From Verrucomicrobiales bacterium (GTDB lineage Bacteria > Verrucomicrobiota > Verrucomicrobiia > Limisphaerales > CAIMTB01), in contig JAEUHG010000087.1 in the NCBI GenBank assembly GCA_016795425.1, positions 1 through 64,000 on the forward strand: a stretch of 64,000 nt of DNA, read 5' to 3'. The notes under the pieces were generated by a model, which was given only the letters and a program-made list of their open reading frames with translations, searched no databases and was not told where the DNA came from. Of this stretch, positions 51,330 through 59,363 are shown one piece after another; the first letter of the stretch is position 1, and every line of letters begins with the position of its first letter. The translations under genes were made by a program, and so were the position numbers.

Positions 51330-51355
51330 CCTCTGTGCCTCCGCGTCTCTGTGGT
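51330..51355 (-). repeat. Inverted copy C of the 26-bp repeat end
   Basis: The reverse complement is ACCACAGAGACGCGGAGG followed by CACAGAGG, matching 25 of 26 bases of 50819-50844. It forms the right terminal inverted repeat both for the whole GxxExxY element and for the short B-C remnant (51240-51355). Confidence 0.8.
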
Positions 51356-51404
51356 TCAAGCCGCGTTTCATCAGGCCTTCTGTCGGGTTCTAATTGAGGA
51401 CCGC

Positions 51405-51433
51405 TTGACAAGGCAACCGCCCGGGAGCATCTA
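51405..51433 (+). promoter_or_regulatory. Promoter of padR with consensus -35
   Basis: TTGACA (51405-51410) is a perfect -35 box. A 17-bp spacer places the -10 at CATCTA/ATCTAT (51428-51434), a weak match that lies in the left arm of the padR operator palindrome. Overlap of -10 and operator fits autorepression. Confidence 0.5.
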
Positions 51434-51454
51434 TATCCGCAACGGATATAGATG
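51428..51454. promoter_or_regulatory. Perfect 12-bp inverted repeat at the padR start (operator)
   Basis: CATCTATATCCG (51428-51439) and CGGATATAGATG (51443-51454) are exact reverse complements around a CAA spacer. The repeat ends 2 bp before the padR ATG. PadR repressors typically bind AT-rich dyads of this size near their own promoter, so this is very probably the autoregulatory operator. Confidence 0.75.
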
Positions 51455-51456
51455 TG

Positions 51457-51831
51457 ATGTCCCGTCGAGCCACGAATCCTCCTTCGGCACCGCCGCTGAC
51501 ACCGGCGGTGTTTCACGTGCTGCTGGCCTTGGCGCACGGGGAACAGCACGGATACGCCATCATGCAGGGGGTCCGGGAATCCACGCAGGGCGCGATCAAG
51601 ATGGGGCCCGGGACGCTCTACGGGACGATCAAGCGGTTGCTCGCGGCCGGGTGGATCGAGGAATGCGAGTCGCGGTTGGATCCTGAGGTCGACGACGAGC
51701 GTCGCCGTTACTATCGATTGTCCGGTCAAGGACGACGGGCTCTGGAGGCGGAAGCCCGTCGCTACGAGGCGATCGTCCGGGCGACACGGAGTCGGGGGAT
51801 TCTGCCGGGAACCGCAGCGGTTACCACGTAA
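51457..51831 (+). CDS. PadR family transcriptional regulator
   Basis: A 124-aa repressor with the PadR winged helix: TPAVFHVLLALAHGEQHGYAIMQGVRESTQGAIKMGPGTLYGTIKRLLAAGWIEE, then the wing DDERRRYYRLSGQGRRALEAEARR. The C-terminal dimer helix is short, so it is a PadR-s2-like small form. The ATG at 51457 is used; a GTG three bases upstream is also open. It is followed 13 bp later by the permease-N-term/Wzz protein gene, which is probably its target together with itself. The operator palindrome overlaps the promoter and start. Confidence 0.9.
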   Translation: MSRRATNPPSAPPLTPAVFHVLLALAHGEQHGYAIMQGVRESTQGAIKMGPGTLYGTIKRLLAAGWIEECESRLDPEVDDERRRYYRLSGQGRRALEAEARRYEAIVRATRSRGILPGTAAVTT

Positions 51832-51844
51832 CGGAGTGACTCGG

Positions 51845-52726
51845 ATGACATCAAACCCAAGAAAGACCGCGATATCCGTGGGTATCTTCCGCCGATTGCT
51901 GGTGCTCTATCCTCGGCGTCATCGGGAAGAGTTCGGAGCAGATATGGTTCAGTTATTCCGCGACCAGTGTCGCGAAGCTTTTGGCACGGGAAGCTGGAGG
52001 CGGGTGGCCGGGTTCTTCGGTCGGACGGCGTGGGATCTGACGAAAACTTCGATGATGGAACGCGCGGCTTCACTACGAACAACAGGATCCATGAAACCCT
52101 CGCATATTTTCCGAATCGTGGCCGTCCTGGGAGGCGCGGCGGCTTTTTGTGTCATCCTCGGAACGGTGACCGCGGTTTTGAGTTTGATGCCGGAGACTTA
52201 TGTGAGTTCGGCGAAGATTCAGGTTCGAGCAGGCGCCAATCCTGCCGAAGCGAAATCATTCGATCCTTTCTTCTTACAGACCCAGGTTGAGCGTCTCAGT
52301 TCAAGGGCCGTGCTTGATCCGGTCATCGAAGCGCTGGACCTCAATAAACGTTGGTCGCTTAAGTATTTGTTGGGGCAGGGCACGCTTCAGACCGTCGAAA
52401 CCTACGAGCTTCTGCGTGATCACCTCGAGATCAGGCAAATCCGGAACACCACGATGCTGGAGGTGCGTGTTTTTCATCAGGAAAAGGGCGCCGCCGCGGA
52501 GATTGCCAACAAAGTAGCAGAGGTCTACGCCGACCAAGTGAACCTGGAGGCGAAGCAAGCGGGGGCGCGGGTGATGATCGTTGATTTGGCCGAGCCAGGA
52601 TTGAAGGCGGTGCGTCCGAACTGGCCCCTGGGCCTTTCTATCGGCGCCTTGGTTGCCTGTCTGGTCGCGGCGGTGACGACGGGTGGGTTGTGGTGGATCG
52701 GAGGGCGACTCAATCCGGCTGCCTGA
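51845..52726 (+). CDS. Membrane protein fusing a PadR-associated permease N-terminus to a Wzz-like domain
   Basis: A 293-aa protein. Residues 1-75 (FRRLLVLYPRRHREEFGADMVQLFRDQCREA...) match the cytoplasmic head found at the N-terminus of PadR-linked MacB-type permeases. Instead of an FtsX permease core, a helix (about 88-112, IFRIVAVLGGAAAFCVILGTVTAVLSL) leads into a Wzz chain-length-determinant-like periplasmic domain (YVSSAKIQVRAGANP, SRAVLDPVIEALDLNKRW, EIRQIRNTTMLEVRV). It ends in PNWPLGLSIGALVACLVAAVTTG, the usual Pro-rich second helix. The ATG at 51845 has GGAG 9 nt upstream. Function unknown; a role at the envelope or in polysaccharide is possible. Confidence 0.75.
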   Translation: MTSNPRKTAISVGIFRRLLVLYPRRHREEFGADMVQLFRDQCREAFGTGSWRRVAGFFGRTAWDLTKTSMMERAASLRTTGSMKPSHIFRIVAVLGGAAAFCVILGTVTAVLSLMPETYVSSAKIQVRAGANPAEAKSFDPFFLQTQVERLSSRAVLDPVIEALDLNKRWSLKYLLGQGTLQTVETYELLRDHLEIRQIRNTTMLEVRVFHQEKGAAAEIANKVAEVYADQVNLEAKQAGARVMIVDLAEPGLKAVRPNWPLGLSIGALVACLVAAVTTGGLWWIGGRLNPAA

Positions 52727-52810
52727 CTGGGCGAGTCAGGCGACGGAAGAGACGGGTTGCCACCGACGCTTTGCGAAAGTGGTAGGAGTGGTGGTATCGG
52801 TAGGTACCCT

Positions 52811-54886
52811 ATGAGGCCTGCCTGGCGTTCCTTTCACTTCTACGCGGCTCTCTCCATGCTGTGCGCGGGGGGAGGTCAGTGCGTTCAAGCCAATGAACCC
52901 CGGCGTGTGGTCGTGACGATGGCCTCCGACTCCGGGCCGGGGTCGCTGCGGACGGCCATCGAGACTTTGAATCTTCAAGGTGGGGGTGAGATTGATCTGC
53001 GTTCCGTCCCTGGGGCCATTCTCCTGGAAAGCGCCTTACCTGAGGTACGGGTCCACTTGCGATTGTTGGGGCCCCCAGAATCCGAGCCGGCCCTTCGGAT
53101 TGATGGGCAGGGCAAATCTTCGATCCTCGTCATTGGCAGCGGAGCCACCTGTGAGGTCAACCGCTTAATCCTGACTCGCGGATTCGCCGGGGAGGGGCAT
53201 CAGGGAGCCGCGATTTCTAATGCCGGCACCGTGGTGTTGAGGGAATGCGAACTGACGGGGAACCGGACTTCGGGCGGCCGTGGTGGGGCGATCTTCAACC
53301 GGGGGGATGTTGAAATCATCGGAGGAACCTTTCAGTCGAATGTGGTGGAAGGCGTGTCGGCTGCGACGTCGAACCTTGGACCGGGCGACGGGTTCGGCGG
53401 CGCCTTGTTTCAGGAGGCCGGTTCCTTCGCGGCGACCGGGACGTCGTTTGCTTTCAATCGCGCGGTCGGCGGTGTCGGGAATTCTGGCTTCGACGCGCCG
53501 TTCGCTGGAAACGCCGCGGGCGGCGCCATTTATAGTCAGGCGGGGAACCTGCGGCTCATTCAATGCCGCGTGGAAGGCAACGCTGCCGTTGGAGGAGCGG
53601 GAGGAAGCAGCGAATTCGGCGCGGGAGCTGGCGGCTTGGGCCGAGGTGGCGTGCTTTATGTCCACCTGGGAAACGTTGAAATGGGCGACTGCGAATTCCG
53701 ATCGAACCTCGCGGAGGGCGGAGCCGGAGGCGGGGCAAGGAATGGATCACTAGGCGAGGCCACCGGGAATGGGGGAGACGGGGCGGGCGCGGTGGTGTTT
53801 TGCCAATCGGCAGCGCTGGAGATCTATCGGTGCCTGGTGGTTTCGAACGTTTGCCGTGGCGGTCGTGGGAGCAGCGGAAAGAATGGTGGCGTGGGGGCGA
53901 ACGCCTTTGGCGGCGCCATCTACGAGCAGGACGGAGCCATCGAGATGCGACAGTGTCTGCTGCAGGGCAACCAGGTGTTGGGCGGCCTTCAGGGCGGAGG
54001 TGCCCGACGCATGGGTGCGCCGGGGAACGCGTGGGGCGGAGCCATGGTGGTTCGTGGAGGAGGCCTGACGATCGAGAATTGCACTGTCGCGTGTAACCTG
54101 GCACAGGGCGCGGACGCCTACGACAGCAGCCTCGTGGGATCGCCCGCGCCTCTCGTGAGCGTTGCCGGCGGAGGCGGTCTGGCGGTGGGCACTTTGGGTG
54201 GCGTTACTCCGGTTCACGAACCTCAGGTGGAACTTCGGTTCTCCACGCTGACCGACAACCAGGTCGAGCCGTCGCGCACCTTCATCCAGAAGCCATTTGT
54301 TTTGTCCCAGGTTCTCACCAATGGCTGGGTCAACGGAGGCGGTCTGTTTGCCACCGACGGCATGGTGACGTTGGCGGGGGTGATCTGCGCCGGCAATCGA
54401 TCCGACACCAACGCCGATGTGGGCGGCTACGTGGCCAGTCGGCTTGCCAATTTGATTGGCAGTCGCGGCACGGCGGCGGGGTTGGCCAATCACGACCTGA
54501 TCGGCGTCGATCCTCGGCTAGGGCCCCTGGCGGATCACGGGGGCCCGACGTGGACCTATTCCTTGCTCCCTGGCAGCCCGGCGTTGGATGCCATTCGCTC
54601 GGGGACGACGCTTGCCGAAGATCAGCGCGGAGCGGGTCGACCGATGGGCTCGGGCTGGGACCTAGGGGCGTTCGAGGCCGGACCACGGATCCTAAGCCTT
54701 CGATTGGACCCCGATGGGGCGGGACGAATCGAGGTGCCGACGGCCGTCGCGACCCAGGTGGTCCTGGAATATTCCCAGGACCTGCGGAATTGGACGCCGT
54801 TGGGTACGGTGGCTGAGGGTTCGATGTTCCGGGACCCAGTCCAACGAGCAGAGGCCTATTATCGCCTCCGAGTTCCCGGGCTTTGA
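52811..54886 (+). CDS. Secreted beta-helix surface protein with choice-of-anchor Q-like end
   Basis: A 691-aa exported protein. The ATG at 52811 starts a signal peptide (FYAALSMLCAGGGQCVQA). The mature part begins with VVTMASDSGPGSLRTAIETLN, the usual opening of right-handed beta-helix (CSLREA-like) surface proteins. It continues with Gly-rich polymorphic repeats (GGAIFNRGDVEIIGGTF, GGAIYSQAGNLRLIQCRVEGNAAVGGAGG, GGAIYEQDGAIEMRQCLLQGN). The end DPRLGPLADHGGPTWTYSLLPGSPALD is the choice-of-anchor Q region, followed by a small sandwich domain. It probably acts in adhesion or polysaccharide binding. It lies 84 bp after the Wzz-like gene. Confidence 0.85.
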   Translation: MRPAWRSFHFYAALSMLCAGGGQCVQANEPRRVVVTMASDSGPGSLRTAIETLNLQGGGEIDLRSVPGAILLESALPEVRVHLRLLGPPESEPALRIDGQGKSSILVIGSGATCEVNRLILTRGFAGEGHQGAAISNAGTVVLRECELTGNRTSGGRGGAIFNRGDVEIIGGTFQSNVVEGVSAATSNLGPGDGFGGALFQEAGSFAATGTSFAFNRAVGGVGNSGFDAPFAGNAAGGAIYSQAGNLRLIQCRVEGNAAVGGAGGSSEFGAGAGGLGRGGVLYVHLGNVEMGDCEFRSNLAEGGAGGGARNGSLGEATGNGGDGAGAVVFCQSAALEIYRCLVVSNVCRGGRGSSGKNGGVGANAFGGAIYEQDGAIEMRQCLLQGNQVLGGLQGGGARRMGAPGNAWGGAMVVRGGGLTIENCTVACNLAQGADAYDSSLVGSPAPLVSVAGGGGLAVGTLGGVTPVHEPQVELRFSTLTDNQVEPSRTFIQKPFVLSQVLTNGWVNGGGLFATDGMVTLAGVICAGNRSDTNADVGGYVASRLANLIGSRGTAAGLANHDLIGVDPRLGPLADHGGPTWTYSLLPGSPALDAIRSGTTLAEDQRGAGRPMGSGWDLGAFEAGPRILSLRLDPDGAGRIEVPTAVATQVVLEYSQDLRNWTPLGTVAEGSMFRDPVQRAEAYYRLRVPGL

Positions 54887-54916
54887 AGGGTTGGGACGGG
54901 CACCACGGGTTGAGGG

Positions 54917-56257
54917 TCAGAGCGCCAGTGTCTTCCCCGGAATCGGATAGGGATAACGCCCTTGGGCATCCGCTTGAACGGGGGCGGGATCGTCGAGGGA
55001 TTGGAGACGCTCGAGGTTGGGCGCGAGTTCGAGATTCGAGGCCAACGCCTGTTCGTAAGAGACGGGCTGTCCGGAGTCGGCGGCCATGCGGCCCATGATG
55101 GCGACGAGGCAAGCTTTGGCGCCACGCTCGGCTTCGTTGTAAGGCTTGTTGTTGCGAATCGCCTCGAACAATTCGTCGTGTTCCGCCTGGTAGGGATCCC
55201 ACGGAGCTCCGCTCCAGCGCCAGATCTCGTTCTCCGCAGTCTGGACGTGATTGCGGTAAAGGCGGGGCTTGGGGGCGGCCAGGCTTTCCATCAGGACGGC
55301 GGATCCCTTGGTGCCGTGGGCGAGGTCGCTGAAGATGTCCCAGGTTTGGTTGATATGCCGTCCCTGGGCGAAGAGTTTGGTGCCGTCGGCGAAGGTGTAT
55401 TCGACGACATAATCGTCGAGCATCTGGTCGGGCTCGGTCCGGGCGACGCGAGATCCGTGGCCCTGGGCGACGGTGGGGAGCGCGTTCTTGGCCCAGCAGC
55501 AGACATCGATGTTGTGAATCAACCAGTCGACGAAGAACGAGGCATTGAGCCAGGGAAAGGAATTATAGTTTCGGATCTGGTGGGCGAGTTCGGTTTCCCC
55601 CGGCTGCCTCGGGCTGTAGCCGACGGCCCCGTGCATGCGATAAGTGCGGAGGAGGACGAGGTCGCCGATGGCCCCATCGTGAATGCGGCGAATGACCTCC
55701 TGGCGGGGCTTGTCATGACGCCACATCAGGCCGGTGGCGATCTTGAGGTTCTTTTGCTTGGCCACCTCGGCCGCGCGCAAGACGCGGCGAATGCCTGGGG
55801 CATCGACCGCAAACGATTTTTCCATGAAGACATGGACGCCCTTCTCCACTGCGTACTCGAGGTGGATAGGGCGAAAGCCGGCGGGAGTGGCGAGGATGAC
55901 GAGTCCGTTCCTGGGGAGGCAATCGATGGCTTTTTTGAAGGCGTCGAAGCCGATGAACCGTTGATCGGGCGGGACCTGGGTGCGCTCGCTGAATTGGCGT
56001 TTAAGCGCGTCGTGACTTCCGGCGAGGCGGTTCTCGAAGACATCCGCCATGGCGACGAGGCGTGCCGGGCCCTGGGTGGCCAGGGCATTGGCGGCCGCGC
56101 CGGTACCGCGTCCACCACAACCCACCAGAGCGACATCGATCGTTCCGTCTTCGGCCGCATACGCCCCGACCTCAATGGCCCGTGTGAGGGCTGCGGAGGC
56201 GGTGGCGGCGAGCGAGGATTTCAGGAAGGAGCGACGGGAGGGTGGGTGGGTGGTCAT
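54917..56257 (-). CDS. TAT-exported Gfo/Idh/MocA family oxidoreductase 1
   Basis: A 446-aa NAD(P)-type oxidoreductase with a twin-arginine signal (PSRRSFLKSSLAATASAALTRA). The Rossmann motif VALVGCGGRGTGAAANAL follows, then the family signature VEKGVHVFMEKSFAVDAPGIRRV (the usual EKP is EKS) and a C-terminal alpha/beta domain with WLIHNIDVCCWAKNALP. Exported members often bind NAD(P) tightly and act on sugars. It is about two-thirds identical by eye to the gene at 57187-58527, and the two flank a TIM-barrel isomerase-like gene. All three are on the minus strand and probably form one operon. Confidence 0.85.
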   Translation of the reverse strand: MTTHPPSRRSFLKSSLAATASAALTRAIEVGAYAAEDGTIDVALVGCGGRGTGAAANALATQGPARLVAMADVFENRLAGSHDALKRQFSERTQVPPDQRFIGFDAFKKAIDCLPRNGLVILATPAGFRPIHLEYAVEKGVHVFMEKSFAVDAPGIRRVLRAAEVAKQKNLKIATGLMWRHDKPRQEVIRRIHDGAIGDLVLLRTYRMHGAVGYSPRQPGETELAHQIRNYNSFPWLNASFFVDWLIHNIDVCCWAKNALPTVAQGHGSRVARTEPDQMLDDYVVEYTFADGTKLFAQGRHINQTWDIFSDLAHGTKGSAVLMESLAAPKPRLYRNHVQTAENEIWRWSGAPWDPYQAEHDELFEAIRNNKPYNEAERGAKACLVAIMGRMAADSGQPVSYEQALASNLELAPNLERLQSLDDPAPVQADAQGRYPYPIPGKTLAL

Positions 56258-56267
56258 GATCGTTGGA

Positions 56268-57122
56268 TCATGCCGGGCGGATCAGGTAGTTCCGGGACCG
56301 TGCCAGGGCATTGGACATGGCGTCTGGAGCGACATACCCGTGCATGAACAAGTTGAGGTACCAGGGGTATTGAATGGCGGCCAAGGCATCCAGCCAGGGC
56401 CGGAAATCGGCGGGACCAATGCCGGGAAGTTGGCGCATCGCCGCCCCGTTCTGCCAGGCGTAGAAGAAGAGCAATTGCTTGCCGGCGATCCGGATGGCTT
56501 CAGGCACCGAGGCCCCGAGCGCCTGGAGATGGTACGGCGCGAGCGCGATTCCCACGCGCGGATATTTGTTGAGATCGACGAATGCCTTGAGGGAGTCGGT
56601 GGTGTCGAGCAGGGCGTTGGTGTGGTTTTCGATGGCCAGCCAGGAGTTGTTCTTCTCGGCGAGTTCCGCCAGGGGGGCCAAGCCTTCCAGGAAGGCGGCC
56701 ATGCGGCTCGACAGTTCGTTGGGTGGGCATGCCGGGCCGCTGCCTTGCACCGCGACTCCGCCGCCCGCGTCGCCCAGGAACTGGGCATATTTCTCGTAAC
56801 CGCCGACGTAGGTGCTGAAGGCGTAGAGTTTGAGTCGGGAGCGGGCGAGCAGATCGCGAAGCCCAGCGCCTCCAAGTCGGCGCGCCGCGTCGTCCAGATG
56901 TTGGCAGCCTTCGTAGCCGCTCCAGATATCGATGGCTTCGAAGCCGAGTCCCGAGATGCGTTCACACGCCTGCTCCAGAGTGAGTTCCTTGAAGAGCAGA
57001 GAGGACGCCGAGAGACGCAAATTGCGACGGCGGGGACGCGAGGAACAAGCCGTCCATTGGGTGGCAGCAGTCCCAAGCGTCAGGGCGGCGGTGGCGGTTT
57101 GGACGAAGCGACGTCGATTCAT
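56268..57122 (-). CDS. Exported sugar phosphate isomerase/epimerase-like TIM barrel
   Basis: A 284-aa protein. The ATG at 57122 starts an Arg-rich export signal (MNRRRFVQTATAALTLGTAA), TAT-like and possibly lipidated at a Cys (WTAC, about residue 26). The AP_endonuc_2/xylose-isomerase-like barrel shows LTLEQACERISGLGFEAIDIWSG, LAIENHTNALLDTTDSLKAFVD and VGIALAPYHLQALG. The ENH and following Asp/His positions are the usual metal ligands, partly replaced (APYH where DxxH is common). It is encoded between two Gfo/Idh/MocA paralogues, a frequent pairing in sugar or cyclitol catabolism. Substrate unknown. Confidence 0.78.
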   Translation of the reverse strand: MNRRRFVQTATAALTLGTAATQWTACSSRPRRRNLRLSASSLLFKELTLEQACERISGLGFEAIDIWSGYEGCQHLDDAARRLGGAGLRDLLARSRLKLYAFSTYVGGYEKYAQFLGDAGGGVAVQGSGPACPPNELSSRMAAFLEGLAPLAELAEKNNSWLAIENHTNALLDTTDSLKAFVDLNKYPRVGIALAPYHLQALGASVPEAIRIAGKQLLFFYAWQNGAAMRQLPGIGPADFRPWLDALAAIQYPWYLNLFMHGYVAPDAMSNALARSRNYLIRPA

Positions 57123-57186
57123 GTCATTCGGATTAGCCGAGGAGGCGACCAGGAGGCGAGCCCGAACCCGAGGTGGCGTCTCCGGA

Positions 57187-58527
57187 TCAGACAATCCCGG
57201 ATTGGCCGGGAGCCGGAATCGGGTAACGCCCGGAGGCGTCGGGTTGCACCGGTGCCGGGCTGTCGAGCGTCTGGAATTGGTCGAGACCCGGGGCGAGTTC
57301 GACGTTCGAGGCCAGGGCGTCGTCCCAGGTGATTTGCTTGCCGCTCTCGATGGCCAGGCGGCCTAGGATCCCGACCATGGACGCTTTGGCGCAGCGTTCC
57401 GCCTCATTGTAAGGTTTGTCCTCGCGGATGGCCGTCATGAGCAGGTCCCACTCTTCCTGATAGGCATTGTGGGCCGGGCCTTTCCACTGCCAGAGGACGT
57501 TGTCCGACGACTGGACATGGTTTTTGAACAGGCGCGGCTTGGAGATGCCCTCGCCGAGTTCAGCGGAACCCTTCGTGCCATGGATGACGCAGCCCCAGTA
57601 ATCATGGCAGCTGTTCATGTGGCGTCCTTGAGCCACGAGGCGCGTGCCGTCCGCAAAGGAATACTCGACCATGTAAAGGTCGAACAATTGGTCCGGTTCG
57701 GTGCGGACACGGCGAGCCCCTTGGCCCTGGGCGGATACCGGCCAGGCGCCCTTGACCATGCAGCAGACGTCCAGATTGTGAATGAGCCAATCGAGAAGGA
57801 AGCTTCCGTTGAGCCACGTGAAGTTTGAGTAGTTCCTGATTTGGTGGGCGAGTTCCGATTCCCCGGCGCGGCGCGCTGCAAAACCGACTGAGCCGTGCAT
57901 GCGGTAGGCGTAGGCGGTGATGACATCGCCAATGGTCCCGTCACGTATTTGGCGAACCGCTTCTTCGAGGGGCTTCGAATGTCGACTCATGAGGCCGCCG
58001 GCGATCTTCAGGTTCTTGGCCTTGGCGGCCTCGCCAGCCCGCAGCACGCGGCGCACGCCCGGAGCATCCACGGCGAACGATTTCTCCATGAAAATGTTCA
58101 CGCCCTTCTCCACCGCGTACTCCAGGTGCATGGGGCGAAAGGCAGGCGGCGTCGTCAGGATCACCACTCCGTTTTTCGGCAGCCGATCGATCGCTTTCTT
58201 GAAGGCATCGAAACCGATGAACTGCGCCTCGGGTGTCGCCTGCATTTTCTCGGGGAACTGTTTCTTCAGCGTGTCGGCGCTGGAATTCAGCCGGTCCGGC
58301 AGAACATCGGCCATGGCCACCAGGCGGGTGGGGCCACTGGTGGAAAGCGCGTTGGCGACGGCCCCGGTGCCGCGACCTCCGCAGCCCACGATCGCAACGT
58401 CGATCGTGCCGTCATCGGCGGCGCCGGTACGGCCAGCGATTCCCGACGACAGCGCAGCGGCGCCGAGCGCGGATGTTTTCAGGAAGGCGCGGCGGGAAGT
58501 GGGTGCGACGAAGGGGCTTGAATTCAT
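57187..58527 (-). CDS. TAT-exported Gfo/Idh/MocA family oxidoreductase 2
   Basis: A 446-aa paralogue of the gene at 54917-56257. The TAT signal is SRRAFLKTSALGAAALSSG. The Rossmann fold is VAIVGCGGRGTGAVANAL, and the family motif is VEKGVNIFMEKSFAVDAPGVRRV. The C-terminal tail with APVQPDASGRYPIPAPG closely matches the paralogue's end. Equal length and colinearity point to gene duplication around the central isomerase gene. It is the first gene of the presumed three-gene operon; the 203 bp upstream, shared with the divergent PEP-CTERM gene, should hold its promoter. Confidence 0.85.
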   Translation of the reverse strand: MNSSPFVAPTSRRAFLKTSALGAAALSSGIAGRTGAADDGTIDVAIVGCGGRGTGAVANALSTSGPTRLVAMADVLPDRLNSSADTLKKQFPEKMQATPEAQFIGFDAFKKAIDRLPKNGVVILTTPPAFRPMHLEYAVEKGVNIFMEKSFAVDAPGVRRVLRAGEAAKAKNLKIAGGLMSRHSKPLEEAVRQIRDGTIGDVITAYAYRMHGSVGFAARRAGESELAHQIRNYSNFTWLNGSFLLDWLIHNLDVCCMVKGAWPVSAQGQGARRVRTEPDQLFDLYMVEYSFADGTRLVAQGRHMNSCHDYWGCVIHGTKGSAELGEGISKPRLFKNHVQSSDNVLWQWKGPAHNAYQEEWDLLMTAIREDKPYNEAERCAKASMVGILGRLAIESGKQITWDDALASNVELAPGLDQFQTLDSPAPVQPDASGRYPIPAPGQSGIV

Positions 58528-58730
58528 GATGGCTGGCCTGAGGTTTTGCCTCTTTGAGCCCCGACACGGAACGAAGGAGTGGCGAGTTGGGAGAGGGAGG
58601 TCCGAGGGCGGGTCGCGCGGGTCCCGTGGGGCCTACCCCTTTCGGGGCACGATTTCGACCCGAATTTCCCTTGCGCACGCCCACCAAGGAAGCCTTAGGA
58701 TGCTAAATCGTTTAATTAACGAAAATTCTT

Positions 58731-59327
58731 ATGAGTGAATTTTTAATGACCCGTGTCGGTGTTTGTTCCAAAGGGCCGGTCCTGCAGTTGGCGGTCGTCT
58801 GTGCGCTTCTAGCCGGCACCTGCGCCAGCCGCGGTGAGGTCGTCGGGAGCTTCGTTCTCAACGGGGACGGTACGGTGACCTATTTCTACGAGGTGGATAA
58901 TCGGGCTGGGCTGTTCGATATCTCCTTGTGGTCCCTGGAGTTTCCCTTTGCGACGCCCGACTGGGAGATGCTCGATACTTTCTCCGGCGGGGACGTGGAA
59001 GTGCCTAATACAGGCTGGTTTGCCAATGGGGGTCTTCCTGTGACCGGGGAATCGGCGCAGGACTTTTTGTCGTTGGATCCCGCCTCTGACGTGCTTTTGG
59101 GGGAGACGCTGGTTGGTTTTTCGTTCACCAGCCGGTTTTTGCCGGGATCGATCCTCTACCGGGAGTTCTCGGCGCAGGGCGAGTCGGTGAGTGGTTTAAC
59201 GATCGGACCGGTGATCACCACGCCTGTTCCGGAAGGCGAAGCGTGGTTGGCGGGCCTTGCCTTGGCGGGAGTCGCCGGGGCGGCCGTTGTGCAGCGGCGG
59301 GGCCGGACCTCCCTGCGTGCTTCCTGA
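58731..59327 (+). CDS. PEP-CTERM sorting domain protein
   Basis: A 198-aa secreted protein. The signal peptide is PVLQLAVVCALLAGTCASRG (about 17-36), followed by a small all-beta region without recognised family (GSFVLNGDGTVTYFYEVDNR). The C-terminus has the PEP-CTERM layout: a Pro-Glu motif (TPVPEGEAW), a hydrophobic helix (LAGLALAGVAGAAVV) and a basic tail (QRRGRTSLRAS). Such proteins are processed by exosortase and sent to the surface or exopolysaccharide. No exosortase gene lies in this window. An ATG at 58746 is an alternative start. Confidence 0.75.
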   Translation: MSEFLMTRVGVCSKGPVLQLAVVCALLAGTCASRGEVVGSFVLNGDGTVTYFYEVDNRAGLFDISLWSLEFPFATPDWEMLDTFSGGDVEVPNTGWFANGGLPVTGESAQDFLSLDPASDVLLGETLVGFSFTSRFLPGSILYREFSAQGESVSGLTIGPVITTPVPEGEAWLAGLALAGVAGAAVVQRRGRTSLRAS

Positions 59328-59363
59328 AGCGGGTCGACCTCAACCAGGTATCCCTTGCCGAAC

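Larger units (their letters stand above)
50819..51355 (+). mobile_element. Candidate 537-bp inverted-repeat element carrying GxxExxY
   Basis: The ends are 26-bp inverted repeats with one mismatch: left 50819-50844 (ACCACAGAGACACGG...) and right 51330-51355 (...GTCTCTGTGGT). The GxxExxY gene lies inside, and an internal direct copy of the left end sits at 51235-51279. I see no transposase and no clear target-site duplication next to the ends. It may be a non-autonomous, mobilisable repeat that includes a gene. The assignment as mobile is inference from structure. Confidence 0.5.

Noticed and set aside
52757..52810. Upstream start for the beta-helix protein
   Set aside because: The 18 added residues precede a complete signal peptide that begins at the ATG at 52811.
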